From Artemia franciscana (lineage: Eukaryota; Arthropoda; Branchiopoda; Anostraca; Artemiidae): a DNA stretch of 64,000 nucleotides. The stretch is taken from assembly GCF_032884065.1 (NCBI RefSeq), contig NC_088883.1, positions 21,095,393 to 21,159,392 of the forward strand, given 5' to 3'. The position numbers and the translations under genes were made by a program. A model generated the notes under the pieces. It did not search any database and was not told the DNA's origin. It worked only from the letters and a program-made list of their open reading frames with translations. Positions within the stretch are counted from its first letter, which is position 1; every line of letters begins with the position of its first letter. Below are positions 35,140 to 46,290 of this stretch, piece after piece.

Positions 35140-37747
35140 GGGCGATAATGGATATCGATATTGCGGACCACATATCGATATTAAATATCAAAACGTAAAA
35201 ATCGAAAACGATATTCGGGTGTTTTCAGCTTTTTCTGGTGTCTACCGGTGAACGTCCAGTAGAAGAGATCCAACGTAGAAAATTGTGTCACAAATGGTCG
35301 AGAAGAAGAAGAATTTCTTCAATATATTGACTCATACATGCTGATACACAGCATACTTAGCTGTAGCCATTGACATAGCCATTTCTCAAGCCGAAACTAC
35401 GTTTACTGAGGATGCAATCTCAAATGTTGCTGAGGACCTCCAAAGGCTTGGCTAGATAAAATGCCTTCTAGGCTTGGAGGGCCTTTTCACATCGCACTCG
35501 TCAATATTACCACATAATTGGATCCACGTTTCAAAAAGTTGCATATTCCTCATTTGGTTTCGGTCTTGTTGGAATGAGTGTTAACAGATGCAAATGCCGT
35601 TACAGTTCCTTCGATTCAGCCACTTCAGAATCAAGCCAGTTTGTGGGGGGTGAAATTTCACTTGAGAATGCAAGGCCTTCACCATATTTTGACCTCTGGC
35701 ACCTTCTTGTAGCTCAATGCAAGGCCTTCAACAATGCCACTTCACCATCAATATCATCGGTCATACTTTTCCAGATTTTCAGTAGGGAGTCTTAGTTACC
35801 AGAGAAACTGATCTAATCAAGTCGTCAAAGTCTCGTAATATTAGTCTCAAAAAGACCTATGTGAAGTAGTCATAAACTTGATGTCCCTGTCTGTCGCCAG
35901 TGAGCCTTTTGAGAGTGGATTCAAAGTCTGATCAGTTAATCAAACAGATTGTGGTACTAAGTAAGGAGCGACTTGATCCAATAGAATTTTCCACAAGATA
36001 TACTTTCTATTGGAAAAATGGGAGGGGTGAATTTACAGGAAAAATTTTCCACAGAGGGGGGATTTCCGACATGGTTTGAAAAATGATTAGAAATTAAAAG
36101 AAAAGCAAGTCTTTCAAATAAAAGCAGGCTAAAAAGAATGTATTAGGTGGAATTATCCGCAAGAAATTTTTTTGGGGTGATTTTCAGCGGGGATAGAATT
36201 TTGTGGGGGGAAGGGAGACATTACGCGGGAAAAACTTTTCAAGGAGGTATTTTTGTAGGGCTATAGGTGGCGGGGGAAGAGGGATATTGCACGGGAGGAA
36301 CTTTTCAAGGAGGAATTTTCATGGAGATGGGATTTTCTATGGAGGGAAGAGGCAGATTTGCCAGCATTATTTGAAAATTGAAAAAAAAAACATTTTTCAG
36401 TTTAAATTAAAGAGCAACATTGAAACTTAAAACGAAAAGAAATTATTATATATATATGAGGGGGGATGCCCTGTAGTCAAAACCTCTATCTTTGCGCTAA
36501 ATTTCGACTGTTTGTCCGAATTATTCAAGAATTGTATTTGTTTTTGGGAAGAACAGACATTTATCGGGGAGATTTTCTATGGAAGGGTAGTCTCCGGATG
36601 GCAATTTATAAATGGAAACTATAGGCTAGGGAATTTATCAGAAAATTATTTGACTAACTATCTCTTTGCCAATCCAATCTCGCCTGCGGAGATATTCCGG
36701 AGAAATCATCCGGGGAAAATTTTCAAAGAGGTACAAATTATCTGAGGGATTTTTTATGGGGGGATTTTCTGCAGGAGAAATTTTCCATGAGGAGTTCTCC
36801 AGGGGAGAATCTTCCCATTTGACATTGAGAGGGGAAAGTTTCTAGGAGAAAAAATCCACAGATATTCGTCTTTCTTTCAAATTAAAGGTGGCTAAAAGAA
36901 TTTTCCAGGTGGTATTGTCCTCAAAACATTTTTTGGGGAAATTTTCAGCAGGTATGGAATTTTCTTGGGGAAGGAGGATCTTACGTGGGGGAAACTTTAA
37001 AAAGAGTAATTTTCGTAGGGATGTTATTTTCTATAGAGGAAGAGGCGGATTTTCTGGCATTATTTGAAGAACGATCAGAAATTGGAAAAGACAACAATTT
37101 TTTTCAAGTAAGAATGAGAAGCAATATTAAAACTTAGAACGGATAGAAATTTCCCCCTATATGAAGGGGGACGTCCGTTCCTCAATACCTCACTCTTTAC
37201 GCTAATTTTTTACTTTTGCCCCAATTTTTTAAGAATGACTCCTGAAAGACAAGGGCCGTTTATTTAGAGCAAAAACTTTTTTTAAGTACAAAAGACTTTG
37301 GGATGAATAGCGAAGTATTGAGGAGGGGTTACCCCCTCATATACAGAATAATTTTGTTTTCTTAAGTTTTAATTTTGCTCCCTTCTTTCCCTTGTTATTT
37401 AGTCACTGGAAGGCAGAACCAATTTTCAGGGGAAAATATTGACATGTTACTGATTTTCAATAACCAATAATAGCCAGTAGTTTTATTTTTCCTTATCCCG
37501 AGCCGGAATAGTTCCAAATCTGGGTTTTTATGACATTGATTCATGAAGCCTAGTCGCAGTTTTTTTCGTATTTTAATATACTTAAAAAAAATTGTGCAAA
37601 ATACTGTTTAATTACAATTTTGGCAATTGAACTTTTGCAAAACCACGAGTAAATCTGAGCAAAAAAGTGATCGGAAATATCGAAATCGATATATCGATTA
37701 TCGAATATCGGAAGTAAAAATATTGATGTATAAGCAAATTATTGCCC
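35140..37747. mobile_element. Degenerate hAT transposon with nested repeats
   Basis: Ends GGGCGATAAT and ATTATTGCCC, flanked by CTAGTGTT (35132) and ATAGTGTT (37748), an 8-bp target duplication with one mismatch. ATCGAT-rich subterminal blocks lie at both ends. Transposase relics on the plus strand are LDPRFKKLHIP at 35,518-35,550 and a decayed C-terminal dimerisation block near 35,885-35,930. 35,955-37,390 is later material containing two long-inverted-repeat-family segments and G-rich repeats. Confidence 0.75.
36415..37390. repeat. Long-inverted-repeat family segments inside hAT
   Basis: AACTTAAAACGAAAAGAAATT at ~36,424, CTTTGCGCTAAA at ~36,490, AACTTAGAACGGATAGAAAT at ~37,132 and CTCACTCTTTACGCTAA at ~37,187 match the 8,876-9,113 module family. 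The right half at 37,310-37,380 is complementary to the left. Between them, many copies of GGGGAAATTTTC/GGAGGATTTTC-type motifs occur. Confidence 0.75.
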
Positions 37748-37898
37748 ATAGTGTTTGAATTAGGTTTAATATATTAACAATATTTTTCTTTTTTTTGTGT
37801 AAAGATGGCTCACTGAAAAAAAAAACTAAAAATTTATATAATTTTGTCACCTGAACATTATTGCTTTGAAAATTGCATATTTTTATAGATGGGGTCTG

Positions 37899-37943
<45 letters not shown>

Positions 37944-38639
37944 AAGAGTTTCAGTATTGATATTATAGCCTGTATGCTGTATACTTACTGGAAATTTTGA
38001 GAAATTTTCGGTGGTATTTGTTTAATTCTCTCTTACTTTGTTTGTAAGTGTATTAATGTCAGGAAGTGTCTCTGTTAGGGTTAGTGTTTGAATAACATTT
38101 TTTTTCCCTTTTAGTATGAAAATGGCTCATCTAAGAAAAAAAAAATAGGCTTAGGCTCGACTGGAGGGAGAAAAGTTTCCACTTTTCTAAGTAGGTTTTG
38201 GCACCTGAATATCAGTTTTTAAATTTGCGTATTTTTATTGATGAAATTCTTAGATTTTAAATACTACTATACGCATTTTTGAATGTGTCAAGACCACCAA
38301 GAAAAGGTAATCACTACTAATCCCTATAGACAGAGTTAAATAATTATAATCGGATGAAACGAATATTTTGAGAATAAAATATAATCAAAAATCAAACTAA
38401 GGACAACATTTTAGTTCGGTGACAAACTTGTGGTAACGATATGAGACTTGTTGTTTCCTCAGTTATAGATCATATTCGATAGAATAAGGAAAGTGACACA
38501 GTTGAGTAGCTAGATAATGATTGTGCAGTTATCTATGTGAACCGATTATTATTATTATTTTTAATATTACCATAGACAAAACGAACAAATAAAAAAGGGT
38601 GTTTTCAAAATCTGTAAATAAACGAAAATGGGTGCAATG

Positions 38640-39505
38640 AAAATGATGACATACTTGTATGTAATTTATGGACGTATTTTATGGGGTTTACTGACGTGTC
38701 ATAAATTGATTACGCAGATGATATTTTCCTTATCATTAGATGCAAATCTTCTCAGTCCCGCACAGCTAAAAGGGTTAAAAAAAAAATTCCTTGATATTGG
38801 ACTTGATCTGAATCTTGAAAAATGCGAGTATATTTGTTTTAACTGTACCTTGCCAAATACTCATCTTCAGATTAAAAATACATCCATTCCCTCTGTTGAA
38901 ACTTTTCGGTGGCTTGGTTTTACAACTTGTAAAAATATTTTATCCCTCCGCCAGACTGCAATATCTGAAGCTTGTAAAAAAAAAAAAAAAAATAGATTTG
39001 AATACTTAAGATTGTGTCAAACCGGTCTTAATATAATCGAAAGGTTTTTGTTTCTTCATATTCAGTTTTTTTACATCATTCTGTACTTTGTCTTTCTGGA
39101 CCCTTCATTCTACTGAAAAAGAATGATTTATGTAAACTAAGTAGATGTTAATATAAATACTATAAATACCGCCTTTATCTACCTCTATCGTATACGATAT
39201 TGTATTGGAGAATAATCCGAAAATACCAAGCTCCCGATATAACTGCAGGAGCTTCATGATAAGTTATCGGCACAAGCATATGGACGGCTTACCCTATATC
39301 ACAGGCTCGGTCGTTTGTTCTGCTAACTTTTTTCCTTGTTGATTATGTTGTACTTGTTTTGTTGTACCTTTGTACGTTTGTTCTCATCCGTTTGTTCTGT
39401 TGATTTCGTTTTCTGATGTTTATTTTTTTTTTTTCTTTTTACTCCACTATCCTCACATTGTTTTGTGAAATGGCATATAAATGAATTATTATTATTATTA
39501 TTAAT
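38640..39505 (+). pseudogene. LINE RT 3' fragment with (ATT)n tail
   Basis: DYADDIFLI at 38,707-38,733 is the RT active site. After a frameshift it continues LKKKFLDIGLDLNLEKCEYI, then FRWLGFTT, which is the usual downstream context. An A-run near 38,975 breaks it again. The tail ends TAAATGAATTATTATTATTA, typical of a LINE 3' end. Confidence 0.75.
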
Positions 39506-39829
39506 ATGTGGATATAATTACCGCTAGGACCTGCAATATTCAGCGACATTTTTCCTGAAAACATTAAAGTGTGAGTGAAATGAGGAGTCAAAATAAATGT
39601 GAATTCATTGCTAAATCATTGTTTTAGCGCCCACTAATGCCTCTAGAGGATCAATGTCCTTTATCTTATTTCCGTAAGGCAGGTTTGGTGGTATGTTAAA
39701 AAAAAAGCTATATCTCATTTTGAGCCAGGAACAGTAATGAAAAGTTTTTTAGTCGCCATGTTTATTGCAAGTAAATATGGTGCCTGTGACTCTTTCTCTG
39801 TGACTTAAGCACAATTGACTTAATTTCAG

Positions 39830-39928
39830 GTCCACGACCAAGACGTCATTGGAATGCACCATCATCCACATCAGAACCTGATCACGACATATTGCGAAGA
39901 TGGGTTGTTGAGACTCTGGAAACCGTGA
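39830..39928 (+). CDS. SMU1: SMU1 last exon with stop codon
   Basis: Encodes [20 protein letters not shown] and [12 protein letters not shown], then TGA. Ending at LWKP is the normal SMU1 C-terminus, so the protein is full length at this end. The acceptor TTTCAG ends at 39829. Confidence 0.95.
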   Translation, partial: VHDQDVIGMHHHPHQNLITTYCEDGLLRLWKP

Positions 39929-40091
39929 AATCTTGGATTGTTCGATATTTATATATTTTGTGAAAAAGGTTCGTTTACTAATACAATTCTTTTATCATTT
40001 TTCAACTTGGTCTTAATGATTGTTTCTGCAAAGGCTATGTTGCGACCATTATGGCGCCCATTATATATATATATATATCAGTTATCTTCTA

Positions 40092-41060
40092 TCAGAGACT
40101 GTTGCCCCAGTGAAGGAAGAGGCATTTAAATCATCCTCCACCACTTGTCCCAGTTTCAGGTAAGCTTTAGCATAGTTGTTTTTGTCTTGCCATATTTCTT
40201 CCGAGAGATTCATTGGGTTACGAGATATCCAAAAATTTAAAGGATAAGGAATGTTTAACAGATTCATCAGGGTCTAAAAAGTATATTTGACCATATGCAT
40301 GTGGTTCAAAATCATCTTCAGGGGGGTTTTTATGGCACTTGGTATTAACCAAGTGACATAGCAATCGCAAATTCTGTCGGAATGTCAGTCCCGGTTTTGC
40401 TACTTTAGGGACTTCCAGGTAAGCTAGGACGATTAAATTTGGTAGGCGGATCAGCGGCCAGACCAGATTAAATTAGAAATAGTCGTTTTCTCGATTTGAC
40501 CATCGGGAGGGGAGTGGGGGGGGCCATTAATTCGGAAAAAATAGAAAAAATGAAGTATTTTTAACTTACGAACGGGTGATGGGATCTTAATGAAATTTAA
40601 TGTTTGGAAGGATATCGTGTCTCAAAGTTGCTATTTTAAATCCCGACCAAATCTCGTGACATTGAGGGGGGAGTTGGGAGGGGGAAACCTAAAATCTTGG
40701 AAAACACTTAGAGTGGAGGGATCGGGATGAAACTTGGTAGGAAAAATAAGCACAAGTCCTAGATAAATGATTGACATACCTGGAACGGATCCACTCTCTT
40801 TGGGGTAGTTGGGAAGGAGGGTTAATTCTGAAACAAACAGGTGATCGAATATCAATGAAATGTGATATTTAGAAGGATATCATGTCTCAAAGCTCTTATT
40901 TTAAATCCCGACCGGATCTGGTGGCATTGGGGGGGGGGGTCTAAAATCATGAAAAATGCTTAGATTTAGGGATCGGGATGAAACTTGGTGGTAAAAACAA
41001 ACAGAAGTCTTAGATACGTGAGTGTTATAATTGGAACGGATCCGCTCTATAGGGTGGTCA
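40092..41060. repeat. Element Y copy (truncated)
   Basis: 40,092-40,325 is shared with 4,361-4,590. At 40,336-40,355 a hairpin CACTTGGT-ATTA-ACCAAGTG starts the part shared, inverted, with 58,400-60,240. About two and a half monomers follow, with GAAGGATATC at ~40,607 and 40,870 and GGGATGAAACTTGG at ~40,727 and 40,974. Confidence 0.8.
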
Positions 41061-41589
41061 GGTTAGTATATCTATTTGGGGGTCAAATATTTGGTCAGTG
41101 CCCCCCCCCCATCAAAACATAAAACATTTCCTTTTATTTATTACATCTTAAATGTTTTTCGACATTTTGGCTTGTACCAAAGCTCATATCCCTCCCTGCA
41201 AAAGAAAAGCCTTCCCACTTGCCTGGTAGATTATTATCTAAATATCACTTTTTACTACAGTATCATTTTCTGGCATATATTTTGTTAATTTTCTCTACCT
41301 TGGGATATACTTCCTCCAAATGGTGTCTCTTGCAAGTTCTGAAAGACTTTGTTAGGGAGCAAGGATGAGTGGTACCCCTCCTTCTAAAAACCTGGCCATC
41401 TCCCCTAACCAAATTCTCCAAAGTAAATTTGAAATTGCCCTGACTGAAGACGGTAAATTTTTATGGACCAATTAATTATTCTTTTCGTTAATTATTAACT
41501 ATTTATTATTAACAATAATGAACTAATTATTATTTATTATTACCGCAAACAAATCATTTGCGTTGTACGACCAAAATCTGTATTGTAAC

Positions 41590-42755
41590 AATTCTGAGAT
41601 AGCCATTTTATTCAGCGTAGTCAAAAACCTTATAACTATGTCTTTGGGGACGACTTACTCCCCCACAGTCCCCGTGGGAGGGGTTACAAGTTCAAAACTT
41701 TGACCAGTGCTTACATATAGTAATGGTTATTGGGAAGTGTACAGGCGTTTTCAGGAGGATTTTTTGGTTGAAGGCAGGGGTTGAGAAGAGGGGGATATGT
41801 TGATTAGGGATGGAACTTTCCATCGAGGAATTTGTCATGGGGGAAGAAAATTTCCATGAAGGGAGCGCAGGATTTACTAGCATTAATTAAAAAAAAACAA
41901 TGAAAAAATAAATATGAAAAGTTTTTTTTTCAGCTGGAAGTAAGCAGCAGCATTAAAACTTAAAACGAACAGAAATTATTACCCATATGAGGGGCTCACC
42001 TCCTCCTAATACCTCACTCTTTGCGCTAAAGTATTTTTAGTAATTTCAACTATTTATTCTGCGGCTTTTGTGAGTCAGGGGTCATTCTTAATGAATTGGG
42101 ACAAAACTTAAGCTTTAGTGTAAAGAGCGAGGTAATGACGAGGGGGCGAACCCCCTCATATATGTAATAAAAACATGAGAATACAAAAGTTCTTTACGTA
42201 AGCTAATTTATAAGTTACGTATATCTTTTACTTATAAAAAGATTCGTAAAAAATTAAAAGTTCTAGTTGCCTTTATAATTAACCGAAAATCGGAGGGCAA
42301 CTAGGCTTCCTCCCCCGCTCTTTTTTTCTCAAAATCATTCGATCAAAATTATGAGAAAGCCATTTAGCCAAAAAAAATAAATATACAAATTTCGTTTAAA
42401 TTATTCCTCTGCGGAGAGCCAAAATCAAAACATGCATTGATTCAAAAACGTTCAGAAATTAAATAAGAAAAACAAGTTTCTTGAATTAAAGTAACGAGCG
42501 ACATTAAAACGTAAAACGAACAGAAATTACTCCGTATTTGAAAGGGGCTTTTCCTTCTCAACGCCCCGCTTTTTATGCTAAAGTTTTTTACTGTTTTAAA
42601 ATGTAGAGTTAAGAGAAAGAGTCAAACTTTAGCGTAAAGAGTGGGCGTTGAGACGGAAAAGCCCCTTTCATATACGGAGTAATTTCTGTTCGTTTTAAGT
42701 TTTAATGTCGCTCATTACTTTCATTTAAAAAACTTGTTTTTTTTTATTTAATATG
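41590..42755 (+). mobile_element. Element X copy, 5'-truncated, with two hairpin modules
   Basis: Opposite orientation to 8,842-10,485. It shares GACTTACTCCCCCACAGTCC, then a module at 41,939-42,174 (CACTCTTTGCGCTAAAG / CTTTAGTGTAAAGAGCG) and a module at 42,486-42,722 with ~100-bp arms. The hairpin end is missing. 41,060-41,590 before it is unassigned. Confidence 0.8.
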
Positions 42756-43092
42756 GATCAAAACCAGTTTATATTGGTTGGTCAATTTACAGAGGATTAT
42801 TGTTTCGATATTTATTTCATTGCGCAACAATTGAAATCGAGTACAATGCTGTATAGTGCTGTGAACAATTTGCTTTCGATAATTGGATAATTAAAATCGT
42901 GTACGCAACTATTGAAGTTGTGTAACGTGCTGTATAGCTCTGTGAACAATTAGCTTTGAATAATTGGATATTTTGGATAATTAAAATTGTGTACGTAACT
43001 TGTGAATATTGCTACCTGATTTGCTATTGCTCTTACTGACAACTACTGTGGCCCCACCCACGAATTTTGATGAAATTTGATTATTTCACCGG

Positions 43093-44300
43093 ATGATGCC
43101 AGGTGAAAGACTTGTCTTGAATCCCGTGTTGAATTTCATTTCGCGGGCTAGAAATGCAGGTTGTTCAGCTGATAATATCGTAAAAATTGCTTGCGATTTT
43201 TTCAAAGGAGAGAAGTTAATTGAAGCAAAGAAAATTTTTTAGGCTGACGCCCCTATTACTAGGGTAACTGAGTGCCCCAAAGCGACTGATAATGTAAGTG
43301 ATATGGTTCGAGCCTTTGATCTTTGTGACGAGAAAAAGATCAGCCTACCTCAGTATCTGATTTTCGAGCCAGATCAGGTCCCATGTGTGCCAGGGGAGAC
43401 AACAGCTACGTTAACTTGAAAGGTTAACGAACTCTACGTGGAATTTAAAAGCTTCGCTGAGCACCATAAAGTAAGGTCAGTCGTGCAAATTATTCCAGAA
43501 ATGAAACCTCCCCCACCCGCAAAACCGTCCTATTCAGTTATTGTGAAAAATCCACCAAAAAACTTGAATAATCCTGACGCTCGAAAAGATTTCCTGGATA
43601 AAGCTTGTGGGGGTGTCAGTTCAAGCATAGTTGTTTTGAGGCCTAGGAGGGATGCATGGCAAGTAGTTCTGTCGGACAAGGGTGCCACCAATAATTTGGC
43701 AGATGCATTAACCAAAGCAGACCAATCCATTAATGATAAAGTGAAGACTCCTGCCTTTTTCGGTATAGTACGCCGAGTGCCTGACGGAACATCTAAAAGT
43801 GACCTATGCGATCTCGCTAATAACTGTACAGAAGTTGTTCAGTTAGGAAGTACGAGGTCTTTTCGATTAAAGTTTGAGTCACGTGACCACCTAAAGTATG
43901 CCACTGAGAATCCCCTTGTTATTGGTTACGAGCGTCTACCCATAACTGAGTACAAGTTCTTGCCTACCCAGTGCTGCAAATGCCAGTGCTATGGCCATAC
44001 TGCAAATAACTGTAAAGGTTCCCCGAGATGCTCTAAATGCGCTGGTGACCACCAGAACTCCAAAGAAAAACCGTGTCAGCTTGTCATGAAATGTGCTCTC
44101 TGTGGCTCCTCCGACCACCCCTGTTATTCGTATAAATGTCCAGAAGCACAGAAACTTCTGCTTAAGAAATGCACAGTCAAACAAACACAAGTACAAGTAC
44201 TGTACAAGATTTTACGTTTCTTACTAATTTATCACTGTGCAATAATATTGTTTTTAATTATTACGATAACCAAAATAACCTGTCCACCAACACCTTAGCT
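43093..44300 (+). pseudogene. LINE ORF1 with CCHC zinc knuckles, two stops
   Basis: One frame from ATG at 43,093 runs through MMPGERLVLNPVLNFISRAR, a TAG at 43,240 and a TGA at 43,417, to VKNPPKNLNN and CCKCQCYGHTANNC. The last is a CX2CX4HX4C knuckle. Two further Cys-rich knuckles follow (CSKCAGDHQN, CALCGSSDHPCYSYKC). This gag-like architecture is typical of Jockey/I-type LINE ORF1. 42,756-43,092 is probably 5' untranslated sequence of this element or flank. Confidence 0.85.
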
Positions 44301-45032
44301 AGCCCCGATAGCCCTTTAAACCAAATTAATTGTAAATATCTCGACACTTTTGATTTTGTGAAAAATGTGAAACCTAAGCTAATGGAAGAGACCAAACTTA
44401 ATGTAATTTGCTTTAATATTAGAAGTATACGGGGTAAGTGGGCTAATTTTAAAGATTTAATTTTAAAATATGGTTACTGCCCTTTCGACGTAATTGGAAT
44501 AACGGAGACGTGGCTTTCAGAAATTGATGATACTAATGAATTTCCCCTCACTGGCTTTCAAGCTATTCACATTGAAAGAAAATTAACCAAGTCCTCTGGT
44601 GGCATTTCTCTTTACATCTGATCAAGTCTAAAATTCACCAGACTATTAGACTGTGAATTCTTGTTCTCGAAACCTATAAATAATAAATGCATTTATTCAA
44701 TAATCGTCGACATAAGTGTAGACGAGAATTCTTTCATTTTTTCGTTATTTTATAAACCACCCTCATTTCCGACACCTTTCTTTTGTAATCTGTTTGATGA
44801 TTTTTCTAGTTTTATTAATTTACCACAAAAGAAGGCAATAGTTTTTGGAGACTTCAATTGTAATTTATTAAATGTTAGCAATAACAATGATTGTGATACC
44901 TTCTTTGAAACATTTACCTCAAGTGGTCTTCTTCCCACAACCCTTCTTCCCACAATCCTTTTTGCACATGAGATACCATATAGCCCATGTTCGCTGCTTA
45001 AAGCACGGATGCTTAAAGCCGTGAATGGTTAG
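44169..45032 (+). pseudogene. LINE endonuclease domain, truncated
   Basis: 44,169-44,621 reads LNVICFNIRSIRGKWANFKD, FDVIGITETWLSE and KSSGGISLYI, the start of an AP-type endonuclease with NxRS and TETW motifs. A stop follows. 44,661-45,032 resumes with IFSLFYKPPS and KKAIVFGDFNCNLL. The SDH motif and all of the RT are missing. The frame overlaps ORF1 by ~130 bases in another frame, as is common in two-ORF LINEs. Confidence 0.85.
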
Positions 45033-45375
45033 ACTGTTGCTTCAGCGGTATCCATGCCCAACACACAAACCAATGTTTTGCAAATTCTTTAAGTTAATTA
45101 ATAAATACCAGACAGTCAGACCGTCATCCATATAGCCTAAGCCCACCGCTTAAAGTATGGATGTTTAAAGTCGTTGAATGGTAAGACTATTTCTCTGGCA
45201 GTAATCAATCGCTAAACATGTACCAACAATTTAGTCCTTTCTCATGCCGATATTCACCGCTTAAAGCACGGATGCATTCAACCGTGACTAGTTGCAAATA
45301 TATTTGCAACTGACTAGTTGCAAATATATTTGCAACTAGTCAATATAATTGCAACTAGTCAATATAATTGCAAAT
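44975..45375. repeat. Degenerate tandem repeat ending in palindromes
   Basis: CGCTTAAAGCACGGATGC and relatives recur at ~45,000, 45,150 and 45,262. 45,287-45,374 contains GACTAGTTGCAAATATATTTGCAAC-like palindromes repeated head to tail, with TTGCAAATATATTTGCAA perfectly self-complementary. Confidence 0.8.
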
Positions 45376-45889
45376 TTGCTCCCCTAGCGTGAATTACCCG
45401 GTTAGAACCTTGATAGCTTGACTTTAGTTTGGCATTGTGGAGTGACATGCATGAGAGGAAAATTTTGAGGTATAGTCAAAAATTTGAGTATAGCCCAAAA
45501 AACCGCTGAGAAATAGTCTCTCCATATAGAGAGAACGAAGGTTTTCTTCCTCCCTTCAATATGATTTAAGTTTGAATAAGTAAATCCACTATCTCTTCAT
45601 TCTTGTTTTCACACTTTATTGGGTGAAATATTCTACTAATTTCTTTTAAATTGAACATTTTTTTATTTGAACGCTTAATGTGGACCGACGCTTTGTTTTT
45701 AATTAATGAAAGATCAATTAAGATTATTTCTTCTTGTTTTTTTTTTGCTGTGAACGTAAGAAGTGAATTTAGCTCTCTTAGAGCGTATGAGGATAGTCTT
45801 TTTGAAATAGATATTATCTTAAGCTTTTCAGAAGCAAATCTAACCAAATCCATTTTTGCTTTCTTTTTTTATCCTGCTGTCATAAGAAT

Positions 45890-46290
45890 TTGATGCAGGA
45901 ACTAGAGTCAGTCCAAAAACGGGCAACCAGGATCATCCTAGGTAATAGAAATATTTCCTATAACAATGCCCTAGCAACCCTTGAGCTCCAAATTCTTCAA
46001 CTCCGTTTAGCTGAATTTATCCTCAGGTTTGGCAAAATGCTGCTGTCTAACCGGGCTCATCGTGAAATTTTACTCCCAGAAACCCTGATAGTCAGCCGTA
46101 CGAGACAGAAACTAAAACTTGGGCCTGTGTGTGCTCGGACAAACCGCTACTAGAACTTTTCGTCCCTTTTTTTACGTCAATATATAATAGTGCATAATAA
46201 AATGTTTTATATTGCAACTTCAAATTAGCCATGTGAGCTACAATTTTCTTTTTAAATAAAACTTTCTCTCTCTCTCTCTCTATTACATCC
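45890..46290 (+). pseudogene. LINE C-terminal fragment (paralogue)
   Basis: Reads MQELESVQKRATRIILGNRN and continues to VCARTNRY, where TAG replaces the Gln codon present at 21,031-21,033. The same AATAAA and (CT)n tail follows. Confidence 0.75.

Larger units (their letters stand above)
35043..38260. repeat. Triplicated SMU1 exon edge and intron start
   Basis: The edge at 34,907-35,042 (ACTCTTACTGGAAA, ACTTTGGAGGTATTTAATTC) recurs at 35,043-35,132 and 37,975-38,063 with decay. 37,750-37,890 and 38,090-38,250 are a further pair (ATGGCTCA, GCATATTTTTAT). A hAT element sits inside the second unit. Confidence 0.8.
725..39928 (+). other. SMU1: SMU1 gene (spliceosomal WD40 protein), 3' eight exons
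   Basis: Eight exons in one orientation join without phase conflict into about 435 codons ending in a stop at 39926-39928. The order matches SMU1 as I recall it from animals: CTLH-region tail, a linker ending LLPPG, then seven WD40 repeats ending LLRLWKP. SMU1 is a nuclear protein that partners RED/IK in the spliceosomal B complex and is needed for activation and splicing of short introns. Human SMU1 is 513 residues, so about 78 N-terminal residues (LisH and start of CTLH) should lie upstream of the window. Every internal junction is GT/AG. Introns hold LINEs, a Helitron, a hAT and mariner remains. I see no AATAAA close after the stop, so the poly(A) site is not placed. Identification is by remembered similarity but is very strong because identity is high throughout. 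Confidence 0.95.
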
